DNA from: Gemmatimonas sp.
Lineage (GTDB): Bacteria > Gemmatimonadota > Gemmatimonadetes > Gemmatimonadales > Gemmatimonadaceae
Direction: 5' to 3'
Assembly (NCBI RefSeq): GCF_031426495.1
Contig: NZ_JANPLK010000021.1
Coordinates: 62,001 to 126,000, forward strand
Length of the DNA stretch: 64,000 nt
Part shown: positions 43,141 through 52,586 of the stretch, in pieces
Position numbering within the stretch: the first letter of the stretch is position 1
Layout: each line of letters starts with the position of its first letter
Notes under the pieces: generated by a model
What the model was told of the DNA's origin: nothing
Database searches by the model: none
The model's input: the letters and a program-made list of their open reading frames with translations, nothing else
Program-made: the position numbers and the translations under genes

Positions 43141-44265
43141 ATGCGGTCGACGGCCCATACATGGGTGATCTGGCTGGGCCTCTACGCCATGGCCACCCTG
43201 TTCTTCATCCGCCTCGACGAGCTTCCGGAGCTCCGCACGTCGCACGGCATCTTGGTGTATCTGCTGCTCATCATCGGCGCCAGCCGACAGGGCGGCCGTT
43301 GGCTCTCCCTCGTGATGGTCGCGCTCGGCTACATCGCCGTCGATGCGCTCTTCGTGCCGCCACGGTTCGGATTCGGCACCGAGCGGCGGTTCGACCCGCT
43401 CATTTTGATCGGGTTTCTGATCACCGGCGTCGTGATCTCGCAGCTGTTCGCGGGGCTGCAACGCGCGGCGCGGCTGGCGAACGAACGATCAGCGGAGGTG
43501 GCTCGCCTCAGTGATGCCCGCGTGCAGCTCGAGCGCGAAGTATCGGCGGCGCGGGTCCTGCGTGACGCCGATCGTCTCAAGAACGCGCTTCTGCTGTCGC
43601 TCTCGCACGACCTCCGCTCGCCGGTGGCTACGCTCGCGCTGCTGTCGGATCCGGAGTCGGCCTTCACGCCCGACGCGGCGATGCCTCGGATAAGCGATCA
43701 GGCCGAACGCCTTGGCGAGTTCATTCAGACGCTACAGCGGTTCGCGAATTCCGGCGCCGGCTCCCCACTCGAGATGGCACGCCATGACGCCGAGGCGCTG
43801 GTGCAGACGGCGCTTCGTTCATCGGAAGCGCTGCTGGTCGCGCGCGACGTGCAGGTCACGTGGCCGATCGGTGCACCGCTCGGTGTATACTGCGACTTCA
43901 CACTGGCGCTGCAAGTGCTGGGCAATCTGCTGCAGAACGCCGCGCGCTACTCCCCACCGGGAACGCCGATCGAGGTGGCGATCCTTCCCGCCGCGCATCT
44001 CACCGAGATCGTCGTGGCCGATCGCGGCCCAGGCGTGAACGACGCCGACGTGGAGCGGATCTTTTCCCCGCTCAACCGACACGCCTCACCGCTCGATCCG
44101 CACCAGGAGCGCATGGGCATGGGACTGTCGATTGCGCGCACGTTCGCCCGGGCCCAGCGCGGCGATGTGCGCTATCGCGCGCGCGATGGCGGGGGGTCGG
44201 AATTCGTGCTGGTAGTCGCGTCAGCCTCTGCGTCAGCCTCAGCGATCGAGGCCAACGCTATTTGA
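43141..44265 (+). CDS. Sensor histidine kinase with DUF4118 membrane region, KdpD-like
   Basis: 374 residues from the ATG at 43141. Four membrane segments in residues 8-105 match the DUF4118 core of KdpD, but the N-terminal KdpD and USP domains are absent. H-box H156 (SLSHDLRSP), N-box LGNLLQNAARYSPPG, G-boxes DRGPGVND and GMGLSIARTF. Partner of the upstream regulator. No kdpFABC genes in the window, so a potassium role is unproven. The 3' end overlaps the convergent gene by 8 bases. Confidence 0.92.
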   Translation: MRSTAHTWVIWLGLYAMATLFFIRLDELPELRTSHGILVYLLLIIGASRQGGRWLSLVMVALGYIAVDALFVPPRFGFGTERRFDPLILIGFLITGVVISQLFAGLQRAARLANERSAEVARLSDARVQLEREVSAARVLRDADRLKNALLLSLSHDLRSPVATLALLSDPESAFTPDAAMPRISDQAERLGEFIQTLQRFANSGAGSPLEMARHDAEALVQTALRSSEALLVARDVQVTWPIGAPLGVYCDFTLALQVLGNLLQNAARYSPPGTPIEVAILPAAHLTEIVVADRGPGVNDADVERIFSPLNRHASPLDPHQERMGMGLSIARTFARAQRGDVRYRARDGGGSEFVLVVASASASASAIEANAI

Positions 44266-45403
44266 CGCAGGTGGTGAACAGATTGCGCTGCACGTCTTTC
44301 GGCGTCTTGACGTTCTCGTAGAAATCATCGTAGTAGCCCAGCGTGCTCTTCACCTTGTTGGGCGAGATCAGCTGGCCGATCTCATCGCGGTACAGCGCAT
44401 AGATCGCGTCCTTCTTGGCGATGAACAGCTCGACGGCTTTCGGATAGGCCGCCTGGTGGGAGCAGTAGCCACGGAACTGCCGGTCACGCACGCGCGTCAC
44501 CTTCATTTGCGGATCGACGCCAGCGTAGGTCGCGTCGATCGCGCCGGCGAAGTCGAAGTCGTACGACACGGGGAGATTGCGGCCATCGGCCAGCGCGATC
44601 ACTTCGCCGTTGTGCAAGCCCCCGAACGAAAAGTCGGTGTTGCCGATGAAGTACTGGAAGGTGAAGGCGAGCGCGGAAATGTCGGGATCGAGATCGTCGG
44701 CGGTTGCGCCCTTGCGATCGAGGATGGCGCCGTTCGCCCGACGCGCCACCTGGGCGGGATCTTCGATCAGGAACGAGTAACGCGTGACCTCCACCTTACC
44801 GCTCGCGCTGTCGGCATACGACAGGCGCACGAGTCGCACCTTGTGGCTCACGTCCGTCACGAGCCGATTGATGCGATACAGCTGCGCCTCCTGCACCACG
44901 TATTGCTCGTAGGTGTCGAGATTGCGGCAGTACGTGACCAGCTTCGGCTCGTCCAAATCCTCCAGCAGCGTGCCCTTGCCGACTTTGTCCGCGACCTTGA
45001 TGCGAATGGGCGGATAGTCGCAATGTTTGAGGCGCCAGATGCCGCGCGTCTTCACGCGCACCGGCACCGAGACCGTCTTGCCGTCTTCGCCCGTGTACGC
45101 AATCGTGCCGGTACGCCACGGCGCATCGGCCGTCTTGTCCTTCTTGATCTGCTTGATGTTCGCGGTGAGCGTGAGCTCGATCGGCTTCTCGCTCGCGAAC
45201 ATCGGTGGCGCCGGCATCTTCTTAGGCTTGGGCGGCCCGGCGTCCGCGAGACTGTCGGCGGCCGTCTTGGGTGCTTTCGGCTTCTTGGGTTTCTTGCCGG
45301 TGTCCTGGGCCTGGGCGGCCGATGCGCCGAGCATCAGCAGCACAGCCGCAACCACACGCGAAGCGCGAATCATGAGTGTCTGGCTCCCTGACTTGATGGT
45401 CAT
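44258..45403 (-). CDS. Exported protein, possibly CotH-like
   Basis: 381 residues from the Met at 45403, which overlaps the upstream gene by ATGA; the Met at 45373 starts the obvious signal peptide (MIRASRVVAAVLLMLGASAA). A Lys/Pro-rich linker follows, then a domain with VRVKTRGIWRLKHCDYPPI, NLDTYEQYVVQEAQLYRI and FQYFIGNTDFS, a layout recalling CotH protein kinases. Association with DUF4956 genes, as here, is known for CotH-type proteins. Assignment tentative. Confidence 0.6.
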   Translation of the reverse strand: MTIKSGSQTLMIRASRVVAAVLLMLGASAAQAQDTGKKPKKPKAPKTAADSLADAGPPKPKKMPAPPMFASEKPIELTLTANIKQIKKDKTADAPWRTGTIAYTGEDGKTVSVPVRVKTRGIWRLKHCDYPPIRIKVADKVGKGTLLEDLDEPKLVTYCRNLDTYEQYVVQEAQLYRINRLVTDVSHKVRLVRLSYADSASGKVEVTRYSFLIEDPAQVARRANGAILDRKGATADDLDPDISALAFTFQYFIGNTDFSFGGLHNGEVIALADGRNLPVSYDFDFAGAIDATYAGVDPQMKVTRVRDRQFRGYCSHQAAYPKAVELFIAKKDAIYALYRDEIGQLISPNKVKSTLGYYDDFYENVKTPKDVQRNLFTTCVK

Positions 45404-46557
45404 ACCACTTCCGCGCTGGCGACCTGCGTCGACCCCGCCGCACGCACGAGCGCGAGCAGCTCCTCGGGTCCGGTCTTCTTGCGCAGCTGAATCCGATACT
45501 CGAGCACCGACACGCCATCGGTCGACTCCATGCTGCCGAAGCGCCACGACTTCGTGAACTCCTGCAAACGGGGCTCGAGCACCCGTCGCAGCGCCGTCGC
45601 ATTCTCGGTCTGCACGCGGAGAATGCGCTCTTCCACGACGGCCTGCATCTCGCCCGTATGATTGTTGGCCTGCGCGCGCTTCCAGGCCCGCTCGGCGATG
45701 CCTTCGAGCTGCTCACGTGTCATGTTCTTGAGCACCTCGTCGTCCACGCGCGCCACGAACGTGCCGGTGCGCGCGAGGTTCTTGGCGCGGCTGAGTCGGC
45801 GCTCCGCGATGCGTCCGTCCATCTCGACCGGTGCACTGCCGAAGTCGGTGTACCACAGAATCAGCGTGACCGCGTTGAAGCCGATCGACAGCACGGCCGC
45901 GACCGGCAGGTTCACCGCCGATGACAAACCGATTGCCGTAGCGAGAAACACGTACACGGCGTCCTTGCTGTCGTCGAGTGTGTTGCGAAAGCGCACGGCG
46001 GCCACGATACCGGCCAGACTGAAGGCCAGCGCCAGCGAGTACTTCACGAGCAACACGATGCCCGCGACCACCGTGGGCAGAATGACCAGCAGCTGTACCA
46101 CCGACTGCTGATACCCGCGCTTGGCCCGCGTGAGCAGGTACACCCACGCCACCGGCAGTGACAGCAGCACCGCCGCGGCCATCGCCACCGCGACCGTGAC
46201 CGCCAGCGTGACGTCGTCGAGCGGTGGCACAACGCGCGGCTCCGGCTCGGTGCCGGTGCCCAGCAGCGCTTCGAGTGACGCGGGAATAGCGGCCGAGCTG
46301 TGCGGCAGGAACCGCCAGAGCAGCGTCGCACCGCCGATGAGGACGATGTAGTACACGATGGCGCGTACGACCACGCGCGTACCGGCATCGGCCCGTTTCA
46401 CAGTGGTCGTCACGCGCGTTCCATCCTCGGGAGAGGCACTCGGTGGCTCGGCAGGGGTATCGGTCGACAAGGGCCGGGCTCGGGCCCGCGTCGCCCGTGC
46501 AGCAGGTGGTTGCTCCGGACTCGCACCAGTATCGTGCGAGTGGTGCATTCGCGCCAT
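45400..46557 (-). CDS. DUF4956 family membrane protein
   Basis: 385 residues from the Met at 46557; the Pro/Ala-rich first 45 residues may be over-extended. Four to five membrane segments (about 60-80, 108-130, 145-165, 185-215) with SLALAFSLAGIVAAVRFRNT and DSKDAVYVFLATAIGLSS, the DUF4956 signature. C-terminal ~150 residues are a charged cytoplasmic domain. Often found with polyphosphate polymerase (VTC) and CotH genes; only the CotH-like neighbour is present here. Confidence 0.8.
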   Translation of the reverse strand: MARMHHSHDTGASPEQPPAARATRARARPLSTDTPAEPPSASPEDGTRVTTTVKRADAGTRVVVRAIVYYIVLIGGATLLWRFLPHSSAAIPASLEALLGTGTEPEPRVVPPLDDVTLAVTVAVAMAAAVLLSLPVAWVYLLTRAKRGYQQSVVQLLVILPTVVAGIVLLVKYSLALAFSLAGIVAAVRFRNTLDDSKDAVYVFLATAIGLSSAVNLPVAAVLSIGFNAVTLILWYTDFGSAPVEMDGRIAERRLSRAKNLARTGTFVARVDDEVLKNMTREQLEGIAERAWKRAQANNHTGEMQAVVEERILRVQTENATALRRVLEPRLQEFTKSWRFGSMESTDGVSVLEYRIQLRKKTGPEELLALVRAAGSTQVASAEVV

Positions 46558-46617
46558 GGGAGGTCGGGATGGGCCCGCGGCTTGCCGTGTATCACTCGCT
46601 GCTCCACATTCGCCCCC

Positions 46618-48219
46618 ATGATGCGACTGACTCTCGCGGCCCCCGCCGCGCTCGCGCTGGCCTGCCTCTCCGGTTCGGCCCGTCCCACGCCGACGGCGGC
46701 GCAAGCGCTCCCGAAAGCGATTACGCCGTCGCTGGTCGTGCTGATCACGATCGACCAGTTCCGCGCCGACTATCTCGACCGCTATCCCGGTCAGCTCACG
46801 GGTGGACTGGCACGGCTGGCGCGAATCGGTGCCCGGTTCGACAACGCGCATCATGATCACGCCATCACGGAGACCGCCCCCGGGCATGCCACGCTGTTGT
46901 CGGGCCGCTTCCCGCGCTCCACGGGGATCATGCTCAACCGCGTCGGCGTGGAGGACAAAGCCTTTCCACTCGTCGCCGGCGGCTACGGCACCGGCGCCTC
47001 GCCAGCGCGCTTCGTCGGCACCACGCTCGCGGACTGGATGAAGAGCGCCAACAGTAAGACGAAGACGCTATCTGTCTCGATGAAGGATCGCGGCGCGATT
47101 CTGCCGATCGGCAGGTCGAAGAGCGATGTGTACTGGTATTCGATAGACGGGCGTTTTCTCACCAGCACGTACTACCGCAAGGATCTGCCGGCGTGGGTGC
47201 GTGAGTTCAACGAACGCGTGCCGGTCAAGGCGTACGCCGGCCGCACGTGGTCGTTGCTGCTCGCCGACAGTGCCTATCACGAGCCGGACAGCGTGAGCGT
47301 GGAGATGGGTGGGCGTAATTTCGTCTTTCCGCACAAGCTCACCGACGACCTGATCGACGCCGGCAGCGAGATCCGCATTACGCCGTACATGGACGACCTC
47401 ACGGTGGAATTCGCGCTGCACGGCGTGAATGCGATGGAGCTCGGCAAGGGACCGCACACCGACCTGCTGGCCATGTCCCTGTCGGCCACCGATGTGATCG
47501 GCCACAACTACGGCCCCGACTCGCGCGAGATGCACGATCAGGTGCTCCGGGTGGATCGCACCATCGGCCTCTTCCTCGACTCGCTCTACAAGCTGCGCGA
47601 CTCCACGAAGATCACGATCGTCGTGACCGCCGATCACGGCGTGGGCAGCATTCCCGAGATCGCGCCGGCGTCCATTCAACCGCGCCCGCTCCGTGTCTCA
47701 CTGTATGACTTGATGCCGGCCACCGTCGCCCGCTTGCAGGCCAAGAAGCTCGACACGTTCGCGATCGATCTCGACGTGCAGATCCTGCTCGCCAATCGCG
47801 CGGCGTTCCGGAAGCAGACCGATCTCGACATGATCGTGAACGCTTTCGCCGATGACGCCCGTAAGGTGCCGGGGGTCGCACGGGTCGACCGCTTCGCGAC
47901 CCTGGTGGCCGACACGCTTGGCGACGACATCGCGCGACGCTGGGCGCATCAGTTCCCCGCGACGTCGGCGATCGAACTGGTGGTCACGCTGACTCCGCTT
48001 AGCACGTGGGGGGGAAACGTGGCCTCACACGGCTCGCCGCGGGAGTATGACTCGCACGTCCCGTTGATCTTCGCCGGTGCCGGTATCAAGCCGGGCACGC
48101 ACTCCCAGTTCGTGCGCACCGTCGACCTGGCACCGACACTCGCCGAACTGCTTGGCGTCAAACCCGCGGAGCGCCTCGACGGCGTCCCGCTGAAAGACGC
48201 GCTGCGTTGGCCGCGCTGA
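46618..48219 (+). CDS. PafA-type alkaline phosphatase/phosphodiesterase
   Basis: 533 residues from the ATG at 46618 with a signal peptide (cleavage near TAAQA). Type I phosphodiesterase/nucleotide pyrophosphatase fold: metal Asp in LITIDQFRADYLDRY, nucleophile Thr in ETAPGHATLLSG, SATDVIGHNYGPDS and TADHGVGSIPE for the second and first metal sites, and a late His region. Closest to PafA, a periplasmic phosphate-irrepressible monoesterase. Complete. Confidence 0.92.
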   Translation: MMRLTLAAPAALALACLSGSARPTPTAAQALPKAITPSLVVLITIDQFRADYLDRYPGQLTGGLARLARIGARFDNAHHDHAITETAPGHATLLSGRFPRSTGIMLNRVGVEDKAFPLVAGGYGTGASPARFVGTTLADWMKSANSKTKTLSVSMKDRGAILPIGRSKSDVYWYSIDGRFLTSTYYRKDLPAWVREFNERVPVKAYAGRTWSLLLADSAYHEPDSVSVEMGGRNFVFPHKLTDDLIDAGSEIRITPYMDDLTVEFALHGVNAMELGKGPHTDLLAMSLSATDVIGHNYGPDSREMHDQVLRVDRTIGLFLDSLYKLRDSTKITIVVTADHGVGSIPEIAPASIQPRPLRVSLYDLMPATVARLQAKKLDTFAIDLDVQILLANRAAFRKQTDLDMIVNAFADDARKVPGVARVDRFATLVADTLGDDIARRWAHQFPATSAIELVVTLTPLSTWGGNVASHGSPREYDSHVPLIFAGAGIKPGTHSQFVRTVDLAPTLAELLGVKPAERLDGVPLKDALRWPR

Positions 48220-48728
48220 GCGACGCGCGGCGCATCACGTTGGCCGAGGCGCTGGCGCGCTTCGATGCGTTGCCGGCCGTGACGACAGCGGAGATGCTGG
48301 GCGAGTGGCGCGGCTCCGGCGTGCCCACCGGTCACGACATGGACGGGTTGCTCGAGACCTATGCGTGGTATGGCAAGTCGTTCCTGAGCGACGAGGCCGT
48401 CCATCCGCTCGTGTTTCGCACGCGGGCGGGCGAGAAGTACGCCATCGATCCGCGCCTGATTCCGCTGTCACTGTCGCGCTACCACGCGCTGAGCCGGCAC
48501 ATCGTGGCGCGCGCGCTCTTTACGTTGGCCACGCCGCTGCTGCGCACGCGCACTCCGCGGGCGCGATTGCGCGCCGTGACCTACCGGGGCGTGACCACGG
48601 CCGCGATGGTGTATGATCACCTACCGATTATCGACTGCTTCCGGCGGGTCGACGACGATACCGTGCTCGGCGCCATGGATATCCGCGGAGCCGCACCATT
48701 CTTCTTCCAGTTGGAGCGGGACGCATGA
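48207..48728 (+). CDS. GXWXG/DUF4334 domain protein
   Basis: 173 residues from a TTG at 48207, overlapping the phosphatase gene by 13 bases; the start is not certain. N-terminal LGEWRGSGVPTGH is the GXWXG motif, and the C-terminal YDHLPIIDCFRRVDDDTVLGAMD matches DUF4334. These two domains usually occur together, as here. Function unknown. Overlaps the hydrolase gene by ATGA, so the three genes form an operon. Confidence 0.85.
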   Translation: MAALSDARRITLAEALARFDALPAVTTAEMLGEWRGSGVPTGHDMDGLLETYAWYGKSFLSDEAVHPLVFRTRAGEKYAIDPRLIPLSLSRYHALSRHIVARALFTLATPLLRTRTPRARLRAVTYRGVTTAAMVYDHLPIIDCFRRVDDDTVLGAMDIRGAAPFFFQLERDA

Positions 48729-49687
48729 AGCTGGCGCGTTGGCTGATGGGGGCATTCGTGCTGGCCGTACCGCTCCTGCTCGGACTCGCCACTGTCTGGG
48801 CACCCGACAAGCCGGTCGCGATGCTGACCGCGCGCTGGGCGCCGCCGCCTTCGCGCTTTCTGGCGCTCAGCGGCATGCAGGTGCATCTACGCGACGAGGG
48901 GCCGCGTTCCGATTCGGTGCCGATCGTGCTGGTACACGGCACATCGGCCAGCTTGCATACCTGGGACGGCTGGGCCGCCTCGCTGCGCGGCGCGCACCGC
49001 GTGATCCGCTTCGATCTGCCCGGCTTCGGCCTCACGGGCCCATCGCCCGAGCAGGACTACACACTCGCTGCGTACACGCGTATCACCCTGCGGCTGCTCG
49101 ACTCGCTCGGGGTGTCGCGCTTTGCCATCGCGGGTAATTCACTCGGCGGCGAGGTGGCGTGGCATGTCGCAGCCGCCGCACCGGAGCGCGTGGCGGCGCT
49201 GATTCTGGTGGATGCCGTGGGCTATCCGATTGTCTCGCAGAACGTGCCGATCGGCTTCCGCATGGCGCGCACCCAAGGACTGGCATGGCTCTTCACGCGT
49301 ATCCTGCCGCGCAGCGTGGTCGAGTCGAGCGTGCGCAGCGTGTACGGTGATCCGTCGCGCGTGACCGATTCGCTCGTCACGCGCTACTACGAGCTCACAT
49401 TGCGTGAAGGCAATCGCGGGTCACTGCCTCGTCGCTTCGCGCAGAGTAAAGATGGCGCAGATTCGGCGACCATTGCAACGCTCCGCGTGCCCACACTCAT
49501 CATGTGGGGCGGGCGCGACGGACTCATCCCGCCTGATCACGCGGGACGCTTCGCACGCGACATTCCCGGCAGCCGCATTCAACTCTTTCCTGACCTGGGC
49601 CATGTACCGCACGAGGAGGACCCCGTGAGGACTGCCGCCGCAGCGCGCGGCTTTCTCGAGTGCGCCGCGTGTCCTTCAGGTCGCTAA
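48725..49687 (+). CDS. Membrane-anchored alpha/beta-hydrolase
   Basis: 320 residues with one N-terminal hydrophobic segment (MGAFVLAVPLLLGLATVW) acting as signal or anchor. HGTSASLHTW oxyanion motif, DLPGFGLTGPS, nucleophile Ser in GNSLGGEVAW, acid in WGGRDGLIPP, His in LGHVPHEEDP. Esterase/lipase-like, substrate unknown. Third gene of the operon with PafA and DUF4334. Confidence 0.9.
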   Translation: MKLARWLMGAFVLAVPLLLGLATVWAPDKPVAMLTARWAPPPSRFLALSGMQVHLRDEGPRSDSVPIVLVHGTSASLHTWDGWAASLRGAHRVIRFDLPGFGLTGPSPEQDYTLAAYTRITLRLLDSLGVSRFAIAGNSLGGEVAWHVAAAAPERVAALILVDAVGYPIVSQNVPIGFRMARTQGLAWLFTRILPRSVVESSVRSVYGDPSRVTDSLVTRYYELTLREGNRGSLPRRFAQSKDGADSATIATLRVPTLIMWGGRDGLIPPDHAGRFARDIPGSRIQLFPDLGHVPHEEDPVRTAAAARGFLECAACPSGR

Positions 49688-49692
49688 AAAGG

Positions 49693-49796
49693 GTTCACGC
49701 GAAGCTCGCGAAGAGCGCGAAGGTTCGCGAAGAAAAGCCAAAATTGAATCGCTGTTCTTCTCGTGCCTTCGCGTTCTTCGCGAGCTTCGCGTGAAC
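49693..49796. repeat. 104-bp palindrome with repeated CGCGAAG units between convergent genes
   Basis: Left GTTCACGCGAAGCTCGCGAAG and right CTTCGCGAGCTTCGCGTGAAC mirror exactly at the ends. The left side has four CGCGAAG units at 9-10-base spacing. It sits between the ends of two convergent genes. Likely bidirectional terminator. Confidence 0.85.
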
Positions 49797-49858
49797 TATC
49801 AGGGGGCAGCCAGTCGCACCGGCGCCGCCGAAGCTCCGAAGCACCGCAACGGCTGCGA

Positions 49859-50032
49859 TCAGCTTGGCGGATCCTTCATGCGCGTACGTGTTACGCCCGT
49901 CATGATGCCGATGCCGAGCAACACGAGGCAGGCGATGATGATGTACGTCGACGCGACGCCCATCACGGAAAGTCCCCACGCGACGCCGCCGATGAAGACG
50001 AAGAAGCCGACGAGGTAGAGTCCAAAATTCAT
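49859..50032 (-). CDS. Very small two-helix membrane protein
   Basis: 57 residues from the Met at 50032 (MNFGLYLVGFFVFIGG...). Two hydrophobic segments (about 3-22 and 26-45) and a short basic tail. Located between the palindrome and the aminotransferase gene. A real gene is likely because the sequence is clean and hydrophobic with a proper end, but no family is known to me. Confidence 0.6.
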   Translation of the reverse strand: MNFGLYLVGFFVFIGGVAWGLSVMGVASTYIIIACLVLLGIGIMTGVTRTRMKDPPS

Positions 50033-50095
50033 AAGAGGCTCCGGGATTGAGTGATTCCCGAAGCCTCCCATGCAATTGCTGTGCTCGCGGAATCC

Positions 50096-51265
50096 TTACC
50101 GTCCCGCGTTCACCCGTACCGAGAGCCCCTCCAGCCGTTCACCGGCCGCCCTGAGCGTCTCTTCACGCTTGGCAAAGTGAAAACGGATGAGATGATTCAC
50201 CGGTTCGCGGAAGAAGCTCGAGCCCGGCACGCCGGCTACCCCGATCTCCTTGATCAGCCATTCCGAGGCCAGCGTGTCGTTGGCAAAGCCGAGCGCGGTG
50301 ATGTCGACCATCACGTAGTAGGCGCCCTGCGGCTCGGTGAACGGCAATCCGGTGCTGCGCAGAATATCGAGGAAGATCTCGCGCTTGGCGCTATAGCGCT
50401 CGGTGAGACCGTGATAATACGAATCGGGAAGTTCGAGGGCGCCCACCGCCGCCTCCATGAGCGGCGCCGCTGCGCCGACAGTGAGGAAGTCGTGCACTTT
50501 CTTCGCCTGCGCGATGACACCGGCCGGCGCGTGCACATAACCCAGACGCCAGCCGGTGATCGAGTACGTCTTCGACAGCGAATTGCAGGTGATCGTACGC
50601 TCGAAGGCGCCCGGCAGGGTATTGAAGTAGGTGTGCGTGTGCGGCGCGTAGATGATGTGCTCATACGGCTCGTCCATGATCACCCAGGTGTCGTACTGCT
50701 GCGCGTACTTGAGGATGATCAGCAGCTCCTCGCGCGTGAACACCTTGCCGCTCGGGTTCGACGGGTTGCATACCACGATCGCTTTGGGACGCTGCGCGAA
50801 CGCGGCGGCCAGCACGTCTTCGTCGAAGTTGAAGTGCGGCGGATGCAATGGCACGTAGATCGGCTCGGCGCCGGAGAGAATCGCGTCGGCGGCGTAGTTC
50901 TCGTAGAACGGCGAGAAGACGATCACCTTGTCGCCCGGATTGCAGGCGGTCATCATAGCCACCATCATCGCCTCCGTGCTGCCGCAGGTGACCACGAGTT
51001 CGGCGTCCGGATCAACTTCGATGCCGCTGAAGTGCGAGATCTTCTTCGCCAGCGCGGTGCGGAAGCGCGGCGCGCCCCACGTCACCGCATACTGATGGAA
51101 TGGCCCGCGCGTGGCGCGCTCCAGCCCCGCGAGCAGCACTTCCGGTGGATCGAAGTCCGGAAATCCCTGCGACAAGTTTATCGCGCCGTGCTGATTCGCG
51201 AGGCGAGTGGTGCCGCGAATCACGGATTCGCTGAAGACGGAGAGACGCTGGGCAGTCGTTGGCAT
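50096..51265 (-). CDS. PLP-dependent aminotransferase, class I/II (KAT or methionine aminotransferase type)
   Basis: 389 residues. NLSQGFPDFDPPEVLL near the N-terminus, TCGSTEAMMVAM, NPSNPSGKVFTREEL, IMDEPYEHI and the PLP lysine in SLSKTYSITGWRLGY, then a C-terminal Arg in HLIRFHFAK. Resembles kynurenine/methionine aminotransferases of subgroup I-gamma. Cytoplasmic, full length. Divergent from the DUF3429 gene (47 bases between starts). Confidence 0.93.
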   Translation of the reverse strand: MPTTAQRLSVFSESVIRGTTRLANQHGAINLSQGFPDFDPPEVLLAGLERATRGPFHQYAVTWGAPRFRTALAKKISHFSGIEVDPDAELVVTCGSTEAMMVAMMTACNPGDKVIVFSPFYENYAADAILSGAEPIYVPLHPPHFNFDEDVLAAAFAQRPKAIVVCNPSNPSGKVFTREELLIILKYAQQYDTWVIMDEPYEHIIYAPHTHTYFNTLPGAFERTITCNSLSKTYSITGWRLGYVHAPAGVIAQAKKVHDFLTVGAAAPLMEAAVGALELPDSYYHGLTERYSAKREIFLDILRSTGLPFTEPQGAYYVMVDITALGFANDTLASEWLIKEIGVAGVPGSSFFREPVNHLIRFHFAKREETLRAAGERLEGLSVRVNAGR

Positions 51266-51312
51266 GGCCTCGACATATACCGCGCGGTGCGGGTCGGCGC
51301 TACCTTCGCGCC

Positions 51313-51756
51313 ATGCCTACCCGCACCTTCTGGCTGATCAGCGGATCGGGGCTCGCCCCCTTCCTCGTGTGCCTCATCATTGCATACGGCACACCCGATG
51401 TCAGCGCGCTGCACGACGCCGCTGTCCGGACTTTTCTCGTGTACGCCGCGCTCACGCTCAGCTTTCTGGGCGGAGCGCGCTGGGGTGCCGAACTCACCCG
51501 GGCACCCGATGCGCCGAACCTGCGGCGCATGGTCGCGGCGGCAGCACCGTCGGTGGTCGGCTTGGCAGCGCTGTTGCCGCAAACACCGCTCAAAGTCGCA
51601 CTCGGCTTGGCTATGCTCAGTGGTGGCATCCAGCTCGCGTGGGATGTCGCCGCCTCTCGCGAAGGGCTGCTGCCACCCTGGAATGCTCGTGTACGCACCG
51701 TGATGACGGCTGCCGGCACGCTCTGCAGTCTCGCGCTGTGGCCCGCGATCGCATGA
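51313..51756 (+). CDS. DUF3429 family membrane protein
   Basis: 147 residues from the ATG at 51313. Five short hydrophobic segments; FLVYAALTLSFLGGARWG and GIQLAWDVAA fit DUF3429. Function unknown. Its stop overlaps the start of the acetyltransferase gene by ATGA, first gene of a three- or four-gene operon. Confidence 0.75.
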   Translation: MPTRTFWLISGSGLAPFLVCLIIAYGTPDVSALHDAAVRTFLVYAALTLSFLGGARWGAELTRAPDAPNLRRMVAAAAPSVVGLAALLPQTPLKVALGLAMLSGGIQLAWDVAASREGLLPPWNARVRTVMTAAGTLCSLALWPAIA

Positions 51757-52586
51757 CGAATTCGGACATGCTCCCGGACACCCTGCGCGATGAGCTGTGC
51801 GCGCGACTCGGCGTGGCGCTCGGAGCGCCGACCGAGACGCAGCTGGCACGGGTGTATGCCGCGTGGTGTCGGCAGGTCCCGTTCGACAACGTGCGCAAGT
51901 TGATTGCGCTGCGCGAAGCACACGTGCCGCCGCTCCCTGGATCGAGCGCTGTCGACTTCTTCACGCATTGGCTCTCCGACGGAACCGGCGGCACGTGCTG
52001 GTCGTCAAGCCACGCACTGTTTACGCTGCTCACGGCCCTCGGGTTCACGGCGAGACGTATCGCCGGCTCCATGCGTGATACCGGAATCGTCACGCACGGC
52101 AGCGTCATTGTGACCATCGACGAACAAGAGTGGCTGGCCGACTCGTCCGCGCTCACGAGCCGACCCGTCCCGATCTCGGGCGATGCGTATCGCGACACCG
52201 ATCCGGTATTCGCGACCGAGTGGCAACGTGAGGGCGACACCCACGTCCTGCGGTTCGCGGGCGCACCGGGGCCTGAGCTGACCCCGTGTCGGTTTCTGGT
52301 GGATCCCACCGACACGACCTACGTACACCAACGCTACGAGCTCTCGCGTACCTTCGGCCCGTTCAATCACTTCACGTATGCGCGCCGCAGTGTACGCGAC
52401 GGGTTCGTGGTGCTACGCGGACCGGTGCGCTATCACCGCACGGCACAGGGCATGGCTTCGAGCACGCTCGACCGCGACGGCATCCTTCACGTCCTGGCAC
52501 ACGATATCGGCATCTCCCCCGCCATGCTCCGGCAGTACGAGGCGTGCGGCGCGCTCGATCTGAACTTCCTGCCCCTGCCGCAATGA
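51753..52586 (+). CDS. Arylamine N-acetyltransferase family protein
   Basis: 277 residues from the ATG at 51753. Catalytic Cys in GTGGTCWSSSHALFTLL, His in THGSVIVTID and Asp in WLADSSALTS give the Cys-His-Asp triad of NAT enzymes, although the usual RGGYCFE context is changed. PFDNVRKLIALRE is the family N-terminal motif. Transfers acetyl groups from acetyl-CoA to aromatic amines or hydrazines. Coupled by ATGA to both neighbours. Confidence 0.85.
   Translation: MTNSDMLPDTLRDELCARLGVALGAPTETQLARVYAAWCRQVPFDNVRKLIALREAHVPPLPGSSAVDFFTHWLSDGTGGTCWSSSHALFTLLTALGFTARRIAGSMRDTGIVTHGSVIVTIDEQEWLADSSALTSRPVPISGDAYRDTDPVFATEWQREGDTHVLRFAGAPGPELTPCRFLVDPTDTTYVHQRYELSRTFGPFNHFTYARRSVRDGFVVLRGPVRYHRTAQGMASSTLDRDGILHVLAHDIGISPAMLRQYEACGALDLNFLPLPQ

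Noticed and set aside
50051..51337. 428-codon plus-strand open frame
   Set aside because: Antisense to the aminotransferase, which has all PLP-enzyme motifs.
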